From the NCBI GenBank assembly GCA_963665455.1, contig OY762279.1:1364001-1428000 (forward strand): a stretch of 64,000 bases of DNA. The letters are read 5' to 3'. Below the pieces are notes generated by a model. That model was given only the letters and a program-made list of their open reading frames with translations, searched no databases and was not told where the DNA came from. Shown here one piece after another: positions 47,183 to 56,536 of the stretch. The stretch's first letter is position 1; each line of letters opens with the position of its first letter. The position numbers were made by a program, and so were the translations under genes. The stretch is from VXNE01 sp963665455. GTDB taxonomy: Bacteria > Pseudomonadota > Gammaproteobacteria > Pseudomonadales > Azotimanducaceae.

Positions 47183-48154
47183 CTAGTCTCTGATCAACGC
47201 GACGCGAGGGACGTTCAGGTAGTACTGATCTGACGCGTAGTCCGCTCCCGCGTCCCGGAGACGATCCTTGAGCACGCTTAAGGGCACGGCGAGGGGCTCC
47301 GTTCCAACCCGGTAGGCCTCGATCAACGCACCGAGCTTGCCTCGCTCTTCCCGACCCAGCGTGCGCTTGAGGTATCCCTGAAGATGCTGGAGCACGTTGG
47401 CGTGGCCGCTCCGGGTCGCCGGTTTGGCGAGCCCGTCCATCAGGGCCGCGAAGTACTCGCTGGCGACCGCCTCCACGTTGCCGGAGAGATCGGCCACCAG
47501 ACCGCCGAGACGCCGATAGGCGGATACGTCGTGGGCCATGACGAGGTACTTGCAGGCGCTGTGGAAGGCGACGAGCCGCTCGGCGTCGAGGCTTTCGGCG
47601 GTCGTCCGCTGCCAGAAGGCATGCACGAACGTGCGTGTGACGAAGCTCTCGAGCGCGCCGGCGTCCAAGAGATCCTCACCGTCCGCCAGGGGCAGGTCGG
47701 GCAGTGCGCTGGCGATCTCAGTCGCGAAGATCCCCGTTCCGTGCGGCGCGGCGGGACTATCCCGGTCCGGGTGCAGCGCAACGCCGCTTACCCCGCAACT
47801 CGGCGAGCGCGCCTTGAACACGTAGCCATGCACGTCGTCGAGGTCCGGCAGCCGTGCCTGCGCGAACCCGCGTAGGCGGTCCGTCACGTCAAGAGACGCA
47901 TCCTCGACCCCGACGGCACGGGGTGCCGCCGCCGCACCGACCAGCCGAATGGACGCCCGGGGCACGCCGAGGCCGATACCTACTTCGGGGCAGATCGGGC
48001 GGAACGCGTAGAGGTCCTGAAGCGCCTCCCCGGGCCAAGCCGACGCCCGGTGCCCTCCGTCGTAGCGCACCGGCGCACCCGTGAGGCACTCGCTCACGGC
48101 GAGGGCGAGCGGCGCTTCGGGGAAGGGCGGCAGCAGGTCCCGGAACGGTCGCAC
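47183..48154 (-). CDS. DUF523/DUF1722 protein (TudS-like thiouracil desulfidase N-terminus)
   Basis: A 323-residue two-domain protein. The N-terminal DUF523 half has VSECLTGAPVRYDGGHR (Cys23), PICPEVGIGLGVPR (Cys55) and KARSPSCGV (Cys120); three conserved cysteines hold a 4Fe cluster in TudS enzymes, which desulfurise thiouracil. The C-terminal DUF1722 half shows LVAFHSACKYLVMAHDVSAY and HLQGYLKRTLGREERG. The combination is common in proteobacteria; its natural substrate is unsettled. It starts 6 bp after the SMP-30 gene's stop. Confidence 0.87.
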   Translation of the reverse strand: MRPFRDLLPPFPEAPLALAVSECLTGAPVRYDGGHRASAWPGEALQDLYAFRPICPEVGIGLGVPRASIRLVGAAAAPRAVGVEDASLDVTDRLRGFAQARLPDLDDVHGYVFKARSPSCGVSGVALHPDRDSPAAPHGTGIFATEIASALPDLPLADGEDLLDAGALESFVTRTFVHAFWQRTTAESLDAERLVAFHSACKYLVMAHDVSAYRRLGGLVADLSGNVEAVASEYFAALMDGLAKPATRSGHANVLQHLQGYLKRTLGREERGKLGALIEAYRVGTEPLAVPLSVLKDRLRDAGADYASDQYYLNVPRVALIRD

Positions 48155-48160
48155 GGTCCG

Positions 48161-49051
48161 TCAGAACAGCGGAATGCCCGGCACCTTCACCCGCACGCTG
48201 TGCAATGCCGTCGAGGCCGTCAGGAAGAATGTCTGGAGATCGTCGCCGCCCCAGGTGAAGTTGGCGCAGAACTCCGGGGTCTCGATCACGCCTAGACAAG
48301 TGCCGTCCGTCGGCAGATACACGTGTACGCCGCCGGGACCGGCGCAGAAGACGTTGCCGGCGCTGTCGGTCTTGAGTCCATCCGGCGCGCCCCAGCCCTC
48401 GCCCGTGGACTCGGCAAACACGTCGCCGCCGGAGAGGACGCCGTCAGACTCGATGGCGAACTTGCGGATGTGCCGCCGGGGCGTGTCGGCCACGTAGAGG
48501 GCGGTCTCATCGGGCGTGAAGGCGAGACCGTTCGGCATCTCGAAGTCCCGTGCGAGGCAGGTCAGCGTCCCGCTCTCGGGGTCGAGGCGATAGACGCCCC
48601 GGAAGTCGAGCTCCGGCTCGCGTCCGTCGCCCGTGGGGTCGACCCGTCCATACGTGGGGTCCGTGAACCAGATGGTGCCGTCGGCGCGCACGATGATGTC
48701 GTTCGGGCTGTTCAGTTCCTTGCCGTCGTAGTGGCTCGCGAGCACCGTGACCGATCCGTCCTCCTCGGTGCGGGTCACGCGGCTCGTTTGGTGTTCGCAG
48801 GTGAGGAGCCGACCCCGCTTGTCGTACGTGTTGCCGTTGGCTTGGTGGCTCGGGGTGCGGAAGGTCTCGAGGCCCCCATCGGCGCTCCAGCGGAACAAGG
48901 TGCTCGCGAAGATGTCGCTGAAGGTGAGGTGCCGCTCGCGGGGGTGCCACGCCGGACCCTCCGTGAACTGGAAGCCCGTTTCGAGGGTCGTCAGTGCGAG
49001 GTCGGCGTCCACGATGTCGAGGAAGCGCTTGTCGCGAATCTGAAGGCCCAT
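48161..49051 (-). CDS. SMP-30/gluconolactonase-like lactone hydrolase
   Basis: A 296-residue six-bladed beta-propeller protein. The metal-site Glu is in FQFTEGPAWHPRERHLTFSD, followed by LNSPNDIIVRADGTIWFTDP-TYG (Asn/Asp ligands) and MPNGLAFTPDETALYVADTP; WGAPDGLKTDSAGNVFCAGP closes the site. Such enzymes hydrolyse sugar lactones or organophosphates. The gene is cotranscribed with the DUF523/DUF1722 gene, although a link is unclear. Confidence 0.9.
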   Translation of the reverse strand: MGLQIRDKRFLDIVDADLALTTLETGFQFTEGPAWHPRERHLTFSDIFASTLFRWSADGGLETFRTPSHQANGNTYDKRGRLLTCEHQTSRVTRTEEDGSVTVLASHYDGKELNSPNDIIVRADGTIWFTDPTYGRVDPTGDGREPELDFRGVYRLDPESGTLTCLARDFEMPNGLAFTPDETALYVADTPRRHIRKFAIESDGVLSGGDVFAESTGEGWGAPDGLKTDSAGNVFCAGPGGVHVYLPTDGTCLGVIETPEFCANFTWGGDDLQTFFLTASTALHSVRVKVPGIPLF

Positions 49052-49191
49052 GGGTGTGCTCCGTCTTTCGGGGGGGCGGGTAGCGTACCCTAGTGTGGCG
49101 TGTGTGGCGTCCGCTTCCGCCTCCCGAGCGCGCGGTCGGAGTACAATTCGCGGTTGGATTCGGACGTGGACAAGTAGCGGAGGCTTAGGTC

Positions 49192-49809
49192 GTGGGGCTC
49201 TTCTCGAAGTTGACGGAAAAACCCTGGCTGCCGGATCAGACCGGCGTCGCCCAACTGCGTACGGGGGGCTTTCCGGTACCCAACCGAAAGGTGGCGCTGG
49301 TCGTCTTCCTGGCCATCGTCGGCGTCCTGTTCTTCCTCTTCTTCGCCGCGTACCACATGCGCATCGAGCTCTCGACGGACTGGGTCTCGATGCCGGAACC
49401 GGGGCTCCTGTGGTTCAACTCCGGCATCCTGATCGCGTGCAGCCTCGCCTTCGAATGGGCCCGCGCTGCCGGCAGCCGCGGCGACGTGGCCCGCCTGCGC
49501 AGCGCGTTCCTGGTGGCCGGGGCCCTGACGGTCGCTTTCCTGGTCGGCCAATTCGTCGTCTGGCAGCAGATGGTCGACGCCGGCTACCTGGCCCAGGCGA
49601 ATCCGGCCAACGGCTTCTTCTACATGATCACCGGGGTGCATGGCGTGCACCTCCTGGGCGGACTGATCGCCTGGGCGCGGGCCGCCCGGCGCATGTTCGG
49701 CGACGGCGGCATCGGCGATGCGCGCCAGAGCGTGGACCTGTGCGCCATGTACTGGCACTTCCTGCTGCTCGTATGGCTTGGGATGTTCGCCCTGCTGCTG
49801 AATACCTGA
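49192..49809 (+). CDS. heme-copper oxidase subunit III
   Basis: A 205-residue membrane protein with five transmembrane helices, the size of short oxidase subunits III (as in bo3/caa3 oxidases). Helix segments include VALVVFLAIVGVLFFLFFAA, ALTVAFLVGQFVVWQQMVDA, GFFYMITGVHGVHLLGGLIA with the conserved VHGxH and AMYWHFLLLVWLGMFALLLN. The GTG at 49192 follows GGAGG at 9 bp. Subunits I and II are not in the window, so it is an orphan here. The copper ATPase gene starts 57 bp downstream. Confidence 0.87.
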   Translation: MGLFSKLTEKPWLPDQTGVAQLRTGGFPVPNRKVALVVFLAIVGVLFFLFFAAYHMRIELSTDWVSMPEPGLLWFNSGILIACSLAFEWARAAGSRGDVARLRSAFLVAGALTVAFLVGQFVVWQQMVDAGYLAQANPANGFFYMITGVHGVHLLGGLIAWARAARRMFGDGGIGDARQSVDLCAMYWHFLLLVWLGMFALLLNT

Positions 49810-49865
49810 CGAAATGCCGGGCGCGGCGGCCCGGGCTCGCTGCGCCGTCCGAGAACGGGCCGGCC

Positions 49866-52313
49866 ATGGCATCTGCTAGCACCACCGCCGCACAGCGCCT
49901 GACCCTCGACATCGAGGGGATGACCTGCGCCGCCTGCTCGACGCGGCTGGAGAAGGCGCTGACCCGGGCACCCGGCGTCAGCGAGGCCACCGTCAATCTG
50001 GCGACGGAACGGGCCGTCGTCATGATCGACGGGCGCGCGACGAACCTTCCCTCGGTGGCCGAGGCGGTGTCGCGGGCGGGCTTCTCGGTGGGGCGCGAGA
50101 CCCTGTCCTTCGCGGTGGAGGGGATGACCTGCGCGGCCTGCGTGACGCGGGTGGAGAAGGCCCTGCTGCGCGTTCCCGGCGTGTTCGACGCGAGCGTCAA
50201 TCTCGCCCTCGAGCGCGCCCACGTCACCTTCGCGCATGCATCGGTCGACCCGGCGGACCTCCTCGGCGCCGTGGTGAAGGCCGGCTACCGGGCGCTGCTC
50301 GTGGAGCCGGACGAAAGTCCCAGGCAGGCACGGGAGCAGGCCCAGCTCGACCGGGAGCGGCGCGTGCTGATCCTGTCTGCGGCCCTCACGCTGCCCATGA
50401 TCATTGGCATGACGCTGGACGTGCTCGGCTACGAGGACCTGCACGTAATGCCCTCGCTGGAGGTCGTGCTCGCGACGCCGATCCAGTTCCTCATCGGCCT
50501 GCGCTTCTACAAGGGGGCCCTCAACGCCCTGCGCGGCGGGACGGCCAACATGGATGTGCTCGTCGCCCTCGGCACCACGGCGGCGTACGGCTTCAGTTGG
50601 TATCTGCTCCAGACGCTGGGCGAGGAAGCGGATGGCGAGCTCTATTTCGAGGCGTCCGCCGCCATCATCACCCTGGTGCTGCTCGGCAAGTATCTGGAGA
50701 GCCGCGCCCGCAGGGGAACCACGGCCGCGATCCGGGCGCTCATGGAGCTGCGCCCGGAGACGGCGCGGGTCGTGCGGCCGGACGGTACGGAGGTGGAAAC
50801 GCCGATCGGTCAGGTGCGTCCCGGCGACGTGGCCGTGGTCCGTCCCGGCGAGCGGGTGCCGGTGGACGGACTCGTCGTCGACGGCGCGAGCGAGGTCGAC
50901 GAATCCCTCGTGACGGGGGAGAGCCTGCCGGTCGCGAAGACCGAGGGTGCGTCCGTGACGGGCGGCGCCGTCAACGGGGCCGGACTGCTCAAGGTGCGCG
51001 CGACGGCGGTGGGGGAGGAGTCCACCCTCGCCCGCATCATTCGCCTGGTCGAGAACGCGCAGGCCGGCAAGGCCTCGGTGCAGCGCTTGGTGGACCGCAT
51101 CAGTGCCGTGTTCGTGCCGTGCGTCGTGGCGGTCGCGGCGGCGACACTGCTCGGCTGGCTGGCGTTCACGGGCGATGTGGAGGCGGCCTTGATCGCCGCC
51201 GTCTCGGTGTTGGTGATCGCGTGCCCCTGTGCGCTCGGGCTCGCCACGCCGACGGCCATCATGACGGGGACAGGGGCCGCCGCCCGTGCCGGAATACTAG
51301 TCAAGGACGTGGCGGCGCTCGAACAGGCCCACCGCATCGACACCGTGGTCTTCGACAAGACGGGAACGCTGACCGAAGGCCGCCCGCGGATCGCGGAGGT
51401 TCACGCTGCTGCGACGCCGGAGACCGAGCTGGCGTGCCTGGCGGCTTCCGTGCAGCAAGGCAGCGAGCATCCGCTGGCCGGGGCCGTGCTGGCCTATGCC
51501 CGGGAGCGCGAGTTGGAGCTGTTGCCGTTGCGCGACTTCGAGGCCGTGGCGGGACGCGGCGTACGCGGCGTGGTGGACGGGCACCGCGTCATGGTGGGCA
51601 GTGCGGCGTTCGTGGGGGAAGAAGCAGGGATCGATCCGGGCTTGCTCGCGGTTGCGCGAGAGTGGGAAGAGGCCGGTCGGACGGCGGTGTTCGTCGCTGC
51701 TGGGGTGGCGGAGGACGGGGAGCGCGCCGCGTCGGCTGCGGGCGTACTCGGCATTCTGGCCATCGCAGACCCGTTGCGCGAGACCGCCGCCGCCGCGGTG
51801 CATCAACTCGATGCGTTGGGGGTGCGAACCTCGTTGCTTTCCGGTGACGCCGTGGCCGTGGCCGCCCGGGTCGGGGAGGCGTTGGGGGTCGAGGATGCGC
51901 GGGGCGCGGTGCGGCCGGACGAGAAGGCGCGGGTCGTGCAGGATATGGTCAATAACGGGCGCGTCGTCGGCATGGTGGGCGACGGCATCAACGACGCGCC
52001 GGCGCTGGCCGCAGCGGACGTGGGCATTGCCATGGGCACCGGCACGGACATCGCGATGGAAACCGCGGGCGTCACGCTCATGCGCCCCGATCCCCGGCTC
52101 GTGGCCGGAGCGATCTCGGCCAGCCGGGCGACGTTCGCGAAGATCCGCCAGAACCTGTTCTGGGCCTTCGTCTACAACGTCGTCTGCATCCCGCTCGCGG
52201 CGGCGGGATACCTGAGCCCGACCCTCGCGGCGGCGGCGATGGCGCTCTCCAGCGTCAGTGTGGTGGCGAACTCTCTGTTGCTGCGCGGCTGGCGTCCGAC
52301 GCTGGCTACGTGA
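49866..52313 (+). CDS. copA: copper-exporting P1B-type ATPase
   Basis: An 815-residue copper pump. Two N-terminal heavy-metal domains carry GMTCAAC (Cys21/24 and Cys89/92). Transmembrane CPC motif ACPCALG near residue 453, phosphorylation site FDKTGTLTEG (Asp497), the nucleotide-domain His-Pro SEHPLAGAV and the hinge VGDGINDAPALAAADVGIAM near residue 704. It pumps Cu+ out of the cytoplasm, for detoxification or to supply periplasmic cuproenzymes. A copper-chaperone-like gene follows, and an oxidase subunit III gene precedes it. Confidence 0.96.
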   Translation: MASASTTAAQRLTLDIEGMTCAACSTRLEKALTRAPGVSEATVNLATERAVVMIDGRATNLPSVAEAVSRAGFSVGRETLSFAVEGMTCAACVTRVEKALLRVPGVFDASVNLALERAHVTFAHASVDPADLLGAVVKAGYRALLVEPDESPRQAREQAQLDRERRVLILSAALTLPMIIGMTLDVLGYEDLHVMPSLEVVLATPIQFLIGLRFYKGALNALRGGTANMDVLVALGTTAAYGFSWYLLQTLGEEADGELYFEASAAIITLVLLGKYLESRARRGTTAAIRALMELRPETARVVRPDGTEVETPIGQVRPGDVAVVRPGERVPVDGLVVDGASEVDESLVTGESLPVAKTEGASVTGGAVNGAGLLKVRATAVGEESTLARIIRLVENAQAGKASVQRLVDRISAVFVPCVVAVAAATLLGWLAFTGDVEAALIAAVSVLVIACPCALGLATPTAIMTGTGAAARAGILVKDVAALEQAHRIDTVVFDKTGTLTEGRPRIAEVHAAATPETELACLAASVQQGSEHPLAGAVLAYARERELELLPLRDFEAVAGRGVRGVVDGHRVMVGSAAFVGEEAGIDPGLLAVAREWEEAGRTAVFVAAGVAEDGERAASAAGVLGILAIADPLRETAAAAVHQLDALGVRTSLLSGDAVAVAARVGEALGVEDARGAVRPDEKARVVQDMVNNGRVVGMVGDGINDAPALAAADVGIAMGTGTDIAMETAGVTLMRPDPRLVAGAISASRATFAKIRQNLFWAFVYNVVCIPLAAAGYLSPTLAAAAMALSSVSVVANSLLLRGWRPTLAT

Positions 52314-52385
52314 GGGCGTTCCGGACGAGGCGCGGGTAGAATCGCCGGTGGTACTTAATCGGGCGCGACGGCGGAGGAACAACGC

Positions 52386-52598
52386 GTGGCACGCTTGGAA
52401 CTGATGGTCGAAGGCATGCACTGCGAGGGCTGCGTGGCGAGTGTTCAGAACGCCCTGACCAACCGCAACGGAGTGACGCAAGCGACCGCGCGGCTGCACG
52501 ACGGTCTCGTCACGGTCGAGTTCGATCCCGACGCCATCGACCGCGTTGGGTTGGAGACGGCCATCGAGGACGCGGGCTTCGACGTCGCCGACCGCTGA
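52386..52598 (+). CDS. small heavy-metal-associated (CopZ-like) copper chaperone
   Basis: A 70-residue ferredoxin-like HMA domain. The Cu-binding motif is VEGMHCEGCVASVQ (Cys13, Cys16). It probably delivers Cu+ to CopA or binds it in the cytosol, as CopZ does. Its start lies 72 bp behind copA and it converges, 6 bp apart, with the hydrolase gene. Confidence 0.92.
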   Translation: MARLELMVEGMHCEGCVASVQNALTNRNGVTQATARLHDGLVTVEFDPDAIDRVGLETAIEDAGFDVADR

Positions 52599-52604
52599 AA
52601 CGCT

Positions 52605-53537
52605 TCAGTCCACCACCCGCGCCAGCGCGTCGGCCATCTCCTCGCGTCCGTCCTCCGCCACCCAGGTCTGCGCGACGCCTTGGATGGCCATGGCGAGTGC
52701 CAAGGGTTCCTCGAACATCATGTGGTGATGAACCTGCGGCATCTTGATCACGGGCAGCTTGCCGGCGGTGATCTCGAGCATGTAGTCCGCGCCGGAGACG
52801 CCGATGTCCTCGCTGAGTTCGCCCACGATCACGGCGGAACGACAGGAGAGTCCCGCGAACTTGTCGCGTTGGTCGGGGCCGAGGACGAGGTGGTCGTAGA
52901 GCGTGGGATCGAACTTCCACGTCCAGCCGCCTTCGACCTGGCGCAGCGAGCGGCGGGCGACGTGGGCCATTACGTCCGGGTGGCGGGTCGGTTGATCCGG
53001 TAGCAGCCGGAAGCGCTGCACGGCGGCGTCGAGGTTGTCGTAGACCCGGGTGCGTCGTCTCTTGTAGCCCGCGTTGTCCGCCTTGCCGCCCCATTCGAAG
53101 TAGTCCTCGGGGCGGGTCACGGTGTAGTCGACGAGGATGACGCCGCCGAGGCGGTCGCCGAAGTGATGGCCGGTCTCGAGGGCGACGAACCCGCCGAAGC
53201 TGTGGCCGACGACGAAGGGCCGCGGCGGCAGTCCGGCGGCTTGGCAGACCTGCCACGTTTCTTCCGCGAAGACCTCGCCCGCGTAGCGGTCGCGCCAGCC
53301 ACTGTCGCCGTTGCCCGACAGGTCGAGGGCCACCACGCGGAAGCGGTCGGCCAGGAAGGGTGCCACGAAGCGCCACCACTCGACGTGGCCGCTGCTGCCG
53401 TGTACCAGGGCGATGCCGGGGCCGTCGCTGCCCCAGGCTTCGTAGTGAATCTCGGTACCGAGCACCTCGACCCTGCCGGTTTCGGACACGGCGTCGAGGG
53501 CCTGGCGGTACCACCAGGGCGTTTCGTCGTCAGGCAT
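52605..53537 (-). CDS. alpha/beta-hydrolase
   Basis: A 310-residue alpha/beta-hydrolase. ALVHGSSGHVEWWRFVAPFL carries the oxyanion HG, FVVGHSFGGFVALETGHHFG the nucleophile Ser, and KMPQVHHHMMFEEP the C-terminal His. FEWGGKADNAGYKRRR is a lid region. Such enzymes include epoxide and ester hydrolases; the Ser nucleophile favours an esterase or C-C hydrolase. ATG 53537 overlaps the preceding glycosyltransferase gene by 8 bp. Confidence 0.88.
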   Translation of the reverse strand: MPDDETPWWYRQALDAVSETGRVEVLGTEIHYEAWGSDGPGIALVHGSSGHVEWWRFVAPFLADRFRVVALDLSGNGDSGWRDRYAGEVFAEETWQVCQAAGLPPRPFVVGHSFGGFVALETGHHFGDRLGGVILVDYTVTRPEDYFEWGGKADNAGYKRRRTRVYDNLDAAVQRFRLLPDQPTRHPDVMAHVARRSLRQVEGGWTWKFDPTLYDHLVLGPDQRDKFAGLSCRSAVIVGELSEDIGVSGADYMLEITAGKLPVIKMPQVHHHMMFEEPLALAMAIQGVAQTWVAEDGREEMADALARVVD

Positions 53538-54492
53538 GGCGCGTATGGTCGGGCAGTCCGGCCCGGAACGCAACGCACGCGGCGAGCAGCGGAGCAGAGG
53601 CGAGGGCGAGCCAAAGCGGGCCCAGGCCGAAGCGTTCGTATAGCGCGCCTAGGGGCGCCAGCCAGAGCGCCGAGTAGGCCCACAGGGCGGCGGTGGTGCG
53701 GCCATGGCCCCAGCGCCGCGCGAGCTTCTGGTAGAGGTGGTTGCTGTGGGCCTCGGCGATTCGCTGGCGAGTGACGCAGCGGACGGCGAGCGTGTAGCTC
53801 GCATCGAACCAGAACGCGACGAGCAGGATGAGGCTCGTGACGAGGGACAGGGTGCCCGTTTGCCAGAGGTGGAGGACGAGGGCGCCGATCACGAACCCCA
53901 GAAATCCACTGCCGGTGTCGCCCATGATGACCTTGGCGGGGGCCCAGTTCAGGCACAGGAACCCGGCGCACGACGCGAGCAGGATCCAGAGGGCCGCGTC
54001 GTGTCCGCCGGTGGCGCCGAAGTACATCGCGCCGAGGCAGAACACCGCCGCTTGGGAGCCGGCGATGCCGTCGATGCCGTCCATGAAGTTGTAGAGGTTG
54101 ACGAACCACGCGAGGCCGATCGCGCACGCGGCCAGGAGTGCGAGGTGGCCGTCGATGGCGACCGCGACCGCCACGGCGGCGGTGGCGAGGTGTATCGGGA
54201 GCCGCAACCCGGCGGCAAGATCGAACAAGTCGTCGAGCAGGCCGATCAACGCCAAGACCGCGCCGCCGGCGGCGAGGACCAGCGAGAACGGGTCGCCCTG
54301 GTCGGCGGCGGACCAGCATAGCCAGACCAAGGTCGGCAGGACGAAGCCCAAGCCGCCGATGGTTGCCACGGGCACGGTGTGCGCACTGCGTGCGTTGGGG
54401 ATCGCCATGACGCCGAAGCGGCGGGCGGCGAGGCGGGCCGCCGCGGTGAGCGCGAGGCCGGCTGCGAACGCGGTCGCCGTCAGGGTCAACAT
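53530..54492 (-). CDS. glycosyl-1-phosphate transferase, WecA/MraY-like
   Basis: A 320-residue polytopic membrane enzyme (about 10 segments) that transfers a sugar-1-phosphate to undecaprenyl phosphate. Diagnostic motifs: PNARSAHTVPVATIGGLGFV near residue 32, IGLLDDLFDLAAGLRLPIHL (DDxxD), NLYNFMDGIDGIAGS, VIMGDTGSGFLGF and EAHSNHLYQKLARRWGH. It initiates assembly of a surface polysaccharide or LPS O-unit. No other glycan genes are nearby; the hydrolase gene is translationally coupled to it. Confidence 0.92.
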   Translation of the reverse strand: MLTLTATAFAAGLALTAAARLAARRFGVMAIPNARSAHTVPVATIGGLGFVLPTLVWLCWSAADQGDPFSLVLAAGGAVLALIGLLDDLFDLAAGLRLPIHLATAAVAVAVAIDGHLALLAACAIGLAWFVNLYNFMDGIDGIAGSQAAVFCLGAMYFGATGGHDAALWILLASCAGFLCLNWAPAKVIMGDTGSGFLGFVIGALVLHLWQTGTLSLVTSLILLVAFWFDASYTLAVRCVTRQRIAEAHSNHLYQKLARRWGHGRTTAALWAYSALWLAPLGALYERFGLGPLWLALASAPLLAACVAFRAGLPDHTRHA

Positions 54493-54603
54493 GGTTCTGG
54501 AACCCGGCGCGGTCGCGTCTGGATCATCGGATCGAGGTTGTCGTTTCCCACGGAGTCCTGGCGTGGTTGCGCCGGTCGCGAAATCGGACACTAGCACAGG
54601 GTC

Positions 54604-54630
54604 GGGCGCGCCCGGTTGCCGGGCGCGCCC
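54604..54630. terminator. very stable hairpin downstream of the ComEA-like gene
   Basis: Twelve-bp perfect arms (GGGCGCGCCCGG, 54604-54615; CCGGGCGCGCCC, 54619-54630) with a TTG loop lie 9 bp after the stop of the ComEA-like gene. There is no U-rich tract, so it is a possible strong attenuator or terminator rather than a classical intrinsic one. Confidence 0.5.
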
Positions 54631-54638
54631 TTGGGGGG

Positions 54639-54920
54639 TCACTCGAGAACGATGCGGTCTTCGTTCTTCTCGACCGTCGCGTCGCCGATGCCGCGCACCT
54701 CCGTCAGGTCGTAGGGGTCGCTGAACCGGCCGTGCTCCTCGCGGTAGCGTATGATGGCCTCGGCCTTCGACAGCCCGACGCCGTCGAGCACCCGTGCGAT
54801 GGTCTCGGCATCCGCGGTGTTCACGTCGACCGTGGCCTCTTCGGCGTGGGCGCCGGCGGCGAGGATCACCGCCAGCAGCACCGTGCGCGCGAGGGTTCCG
54901 GTGAATCTCCACATCTTCAT
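54639..54920 (-). CDS. ComEA-like helix-hairpin-helix protein
   Basis: A 93-residue exported protein: signal peptide FTGTLARTVLLAVILAAGAH and a helix-hairpin-helix unit VDVNTADAETIARVLDGVGL SKAEAIIRYREEHGRFSDPY DLTEVRGIGDATVEKNEDRI. This is the DNA-binding end of ComEA, the periplasmic receptor in natural transformation; in many proteobacteria the same short protein exists without other com genes. ATG 54920 is the first sensible start. A strong hairpin follows it. Confidence 0.9.
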   Translation of the reverse strand: MKMWRFTGTLARTVLLAVILAAGAHAEEATVDVNTADAETIARVLDGVGLSKAEAIIRYREEHGRFSDPYDLTEVRGIGDATVEKNEDRIVLE

Positions 54921-55198
54921 GGTTGTCTCCAACTCCGGTTTAGGGGCCAGCCAACGTACTGCCTCAATCGCCTCTTGCCTGTAAGTCAGAGCCGCAGATC
55001 TCGTGCGAGGGGACCGGCAAATCGTGTGCGCTTTCTCGCACATTTCCCGCACGAAGGCCGTTCGGGGCAGGGTTGCGCGGGGATTTCGTGGTCGAACGCG
55101 CTCCCGTTTGGCACACTTGCCGCCGTGGCCTGCCCCGGCGGCGTTGGACCGGCACGGGCAAGGAACGCGAGTGATCCGCCGCAGGAAGGAGAGAACAC

Positions 55199-56536
55199 AT
55201 GGATCTGACGGGGCATTGGGTCGGGATCGTGGCGATTATCGTTTTCGTCATCTCGTACTCGGTCGTCATCGCCGAGGAATTCACCCATCTCAGAAAGTCG
55301 GTGCCGGTCATGCTGGGCGCCGGGATCATCTGGGCCTTCATCGCGGCGCAGTACGCGGGCGGCGAGATGAACAAGGCGTCCGAGGAGGCCGTGCGCCACT
55401 TCCTGATCGAGTTCGGGGAGCTGTTCCTGTTCCTGCTCTGCGCGATGACCTACGTGAACTCCATGAGCGACCGGGGCGTGTTCGACGCGCTGCGGTCGTG
55501 GCTGGTGCGGCACGGCTTCACCTACCGGCAGCTCTTCTGGATCACGGGCGTCATCAGCTTCTTCTTGTCTCCGATCATCGACAACCTGACGACGGCGCTC
55601 GTGATGTGCGCCGTCGTGTTGGCCGTCGGCAAGGGCAACACCCGCTTCATCAGCATCGGTTGCGTCAACATCGTGGTCGCCGCGAACGCCGGGGGCGCGT
55701 TTAGCCCCTTCGGCGACATCACGACGCTGATGGTCTGGCAACGGGGCATCGTGGACTTCTTCACCTTCTTCGCGTTGTTCGTCCCGTCGGTGGTGAACTA
55801 CGTCATCCCGGCAGTGATCATGGCGCTCTTCGTCGAGAAGGCCACGCCCCAGGTCGACTCCGACGAGGGCGAGGTGCGCATGCGCCGAGGGGCGAAGCGC
55901 ATCATGTTCCTGTTCGGTTGCACGATCGCGACGGCGGTGTCCTTCCACAACTTCCTGCACCTGCCGCCGTTCCTGGGGATGATGACGGGGCTCGCGTATC
56001 TCAAGATATTCGGCCACTACCTCCACCGGACCGAGATGTCGTTGGCGCGGCGTCGACTGGGGGCGGAGGCCGGCGACATCGAGCCCTTCGACAGCTTCCG
56101 CGAAGTGGCGCGGGCGGAGTGGGACACCCTGCTCTTCTTCTTCGGGGTCATCATGTGCGTCGGCGGGCTCGGCTTCATCGGCTACTTGGAGCTCGTCTCG
56201 CAGTACATGTACGTCGAGCTCGGGCCCACGTTCGCGAACACGATGGTCGGCATCCTCTCGGCGATCGTCGACAACATCCCGGTGATGGTCGCGGTGCTCC
56301 AGATGAACCCGGCCATGGACATCACGCAGTGGCTCCTGGTCACGCTGACGGCGGGGGTCGGCGGCAGCATGCTCTCCATCGGCTCCGCGGCGGGCGTGGC
56401 GCTGATGGGCCAGGCGCGGGGCCTGTACACGTTCTTCGGCCACCTCAAGTGGACGCCGATCATCGCGGTGGGCTACTTCGCGAGCATCTGGGTGCACATG
56501 GTGGTGAACACGCGGTTCGATGGGATCATGCCGTGA
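55199..56536 (+). CDS. nhaD: sodium/proton antiporter, NhaD type
   Basis: A 445-residue polytopic antiporter that exports Na+ (or Li+) against H+. Characteristic parts are EEFTHLRKSVPVMLGAGIIW, FLLCAMTYVNSMSDRGVFDA, the ISFFLSPIIDNLTTALVMCA segment and NAGGAFSPFGDITTLMVWQR; the same IVDNIPVMVAVLQMNPAMDI motif recurs in the second half. NhaD suits salty or alkaline settings, and fits a marine host (inference). Its stop overlaps the GTG of the cytochrome b561 gene. A GGAGAGAA site precedes the ATG. Confidence 0.92.
   Translation: MDLTGHWVGIVAIIVFVISYSVVIAEEFTHLRKSVPVMLGAGIIWAFIAAQYAGGEMNKASEEAVRHFLIEFGELFLFLLCAMTYVNSMSDRGVFDALRSWLVRHGFTYRQLFWITGVISFFLSPIIDNLTTALVMCAVVLAVGKGNTRFISIGCVNIVVAANAGGAFSPFGDITTLMVWQRGIVDFFTFFALFVPSVVNYVIPAVIMALFVEKATPQVDSDEGEVRMRRGAKRIMFLFGCTIATAVSFHNFLHLPPFLGMMTGLAYLKIFGHYLHRTEMSLARRRLGAEAGDIEPFDSFREVARAEWDTLLFFFGVIMCVGGLGFIGYLELVSQYMYVELGPTFANTMVGILSAIVDNIPVMVAVLQMNPAMDITQWLLVTLTAGVGGSMLSIGSAAGVALMGQARGLYTFFGHLKWTPIIAVGYFASIWVHMVVNTRFDGIMP

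Noticed and set aside
54986..56497. 503-codon minus-strand frame opposite nhaD
   Set aside because: His/Arg/Glu-rich antisense shadow; nhaD has clear NhaD motifs.
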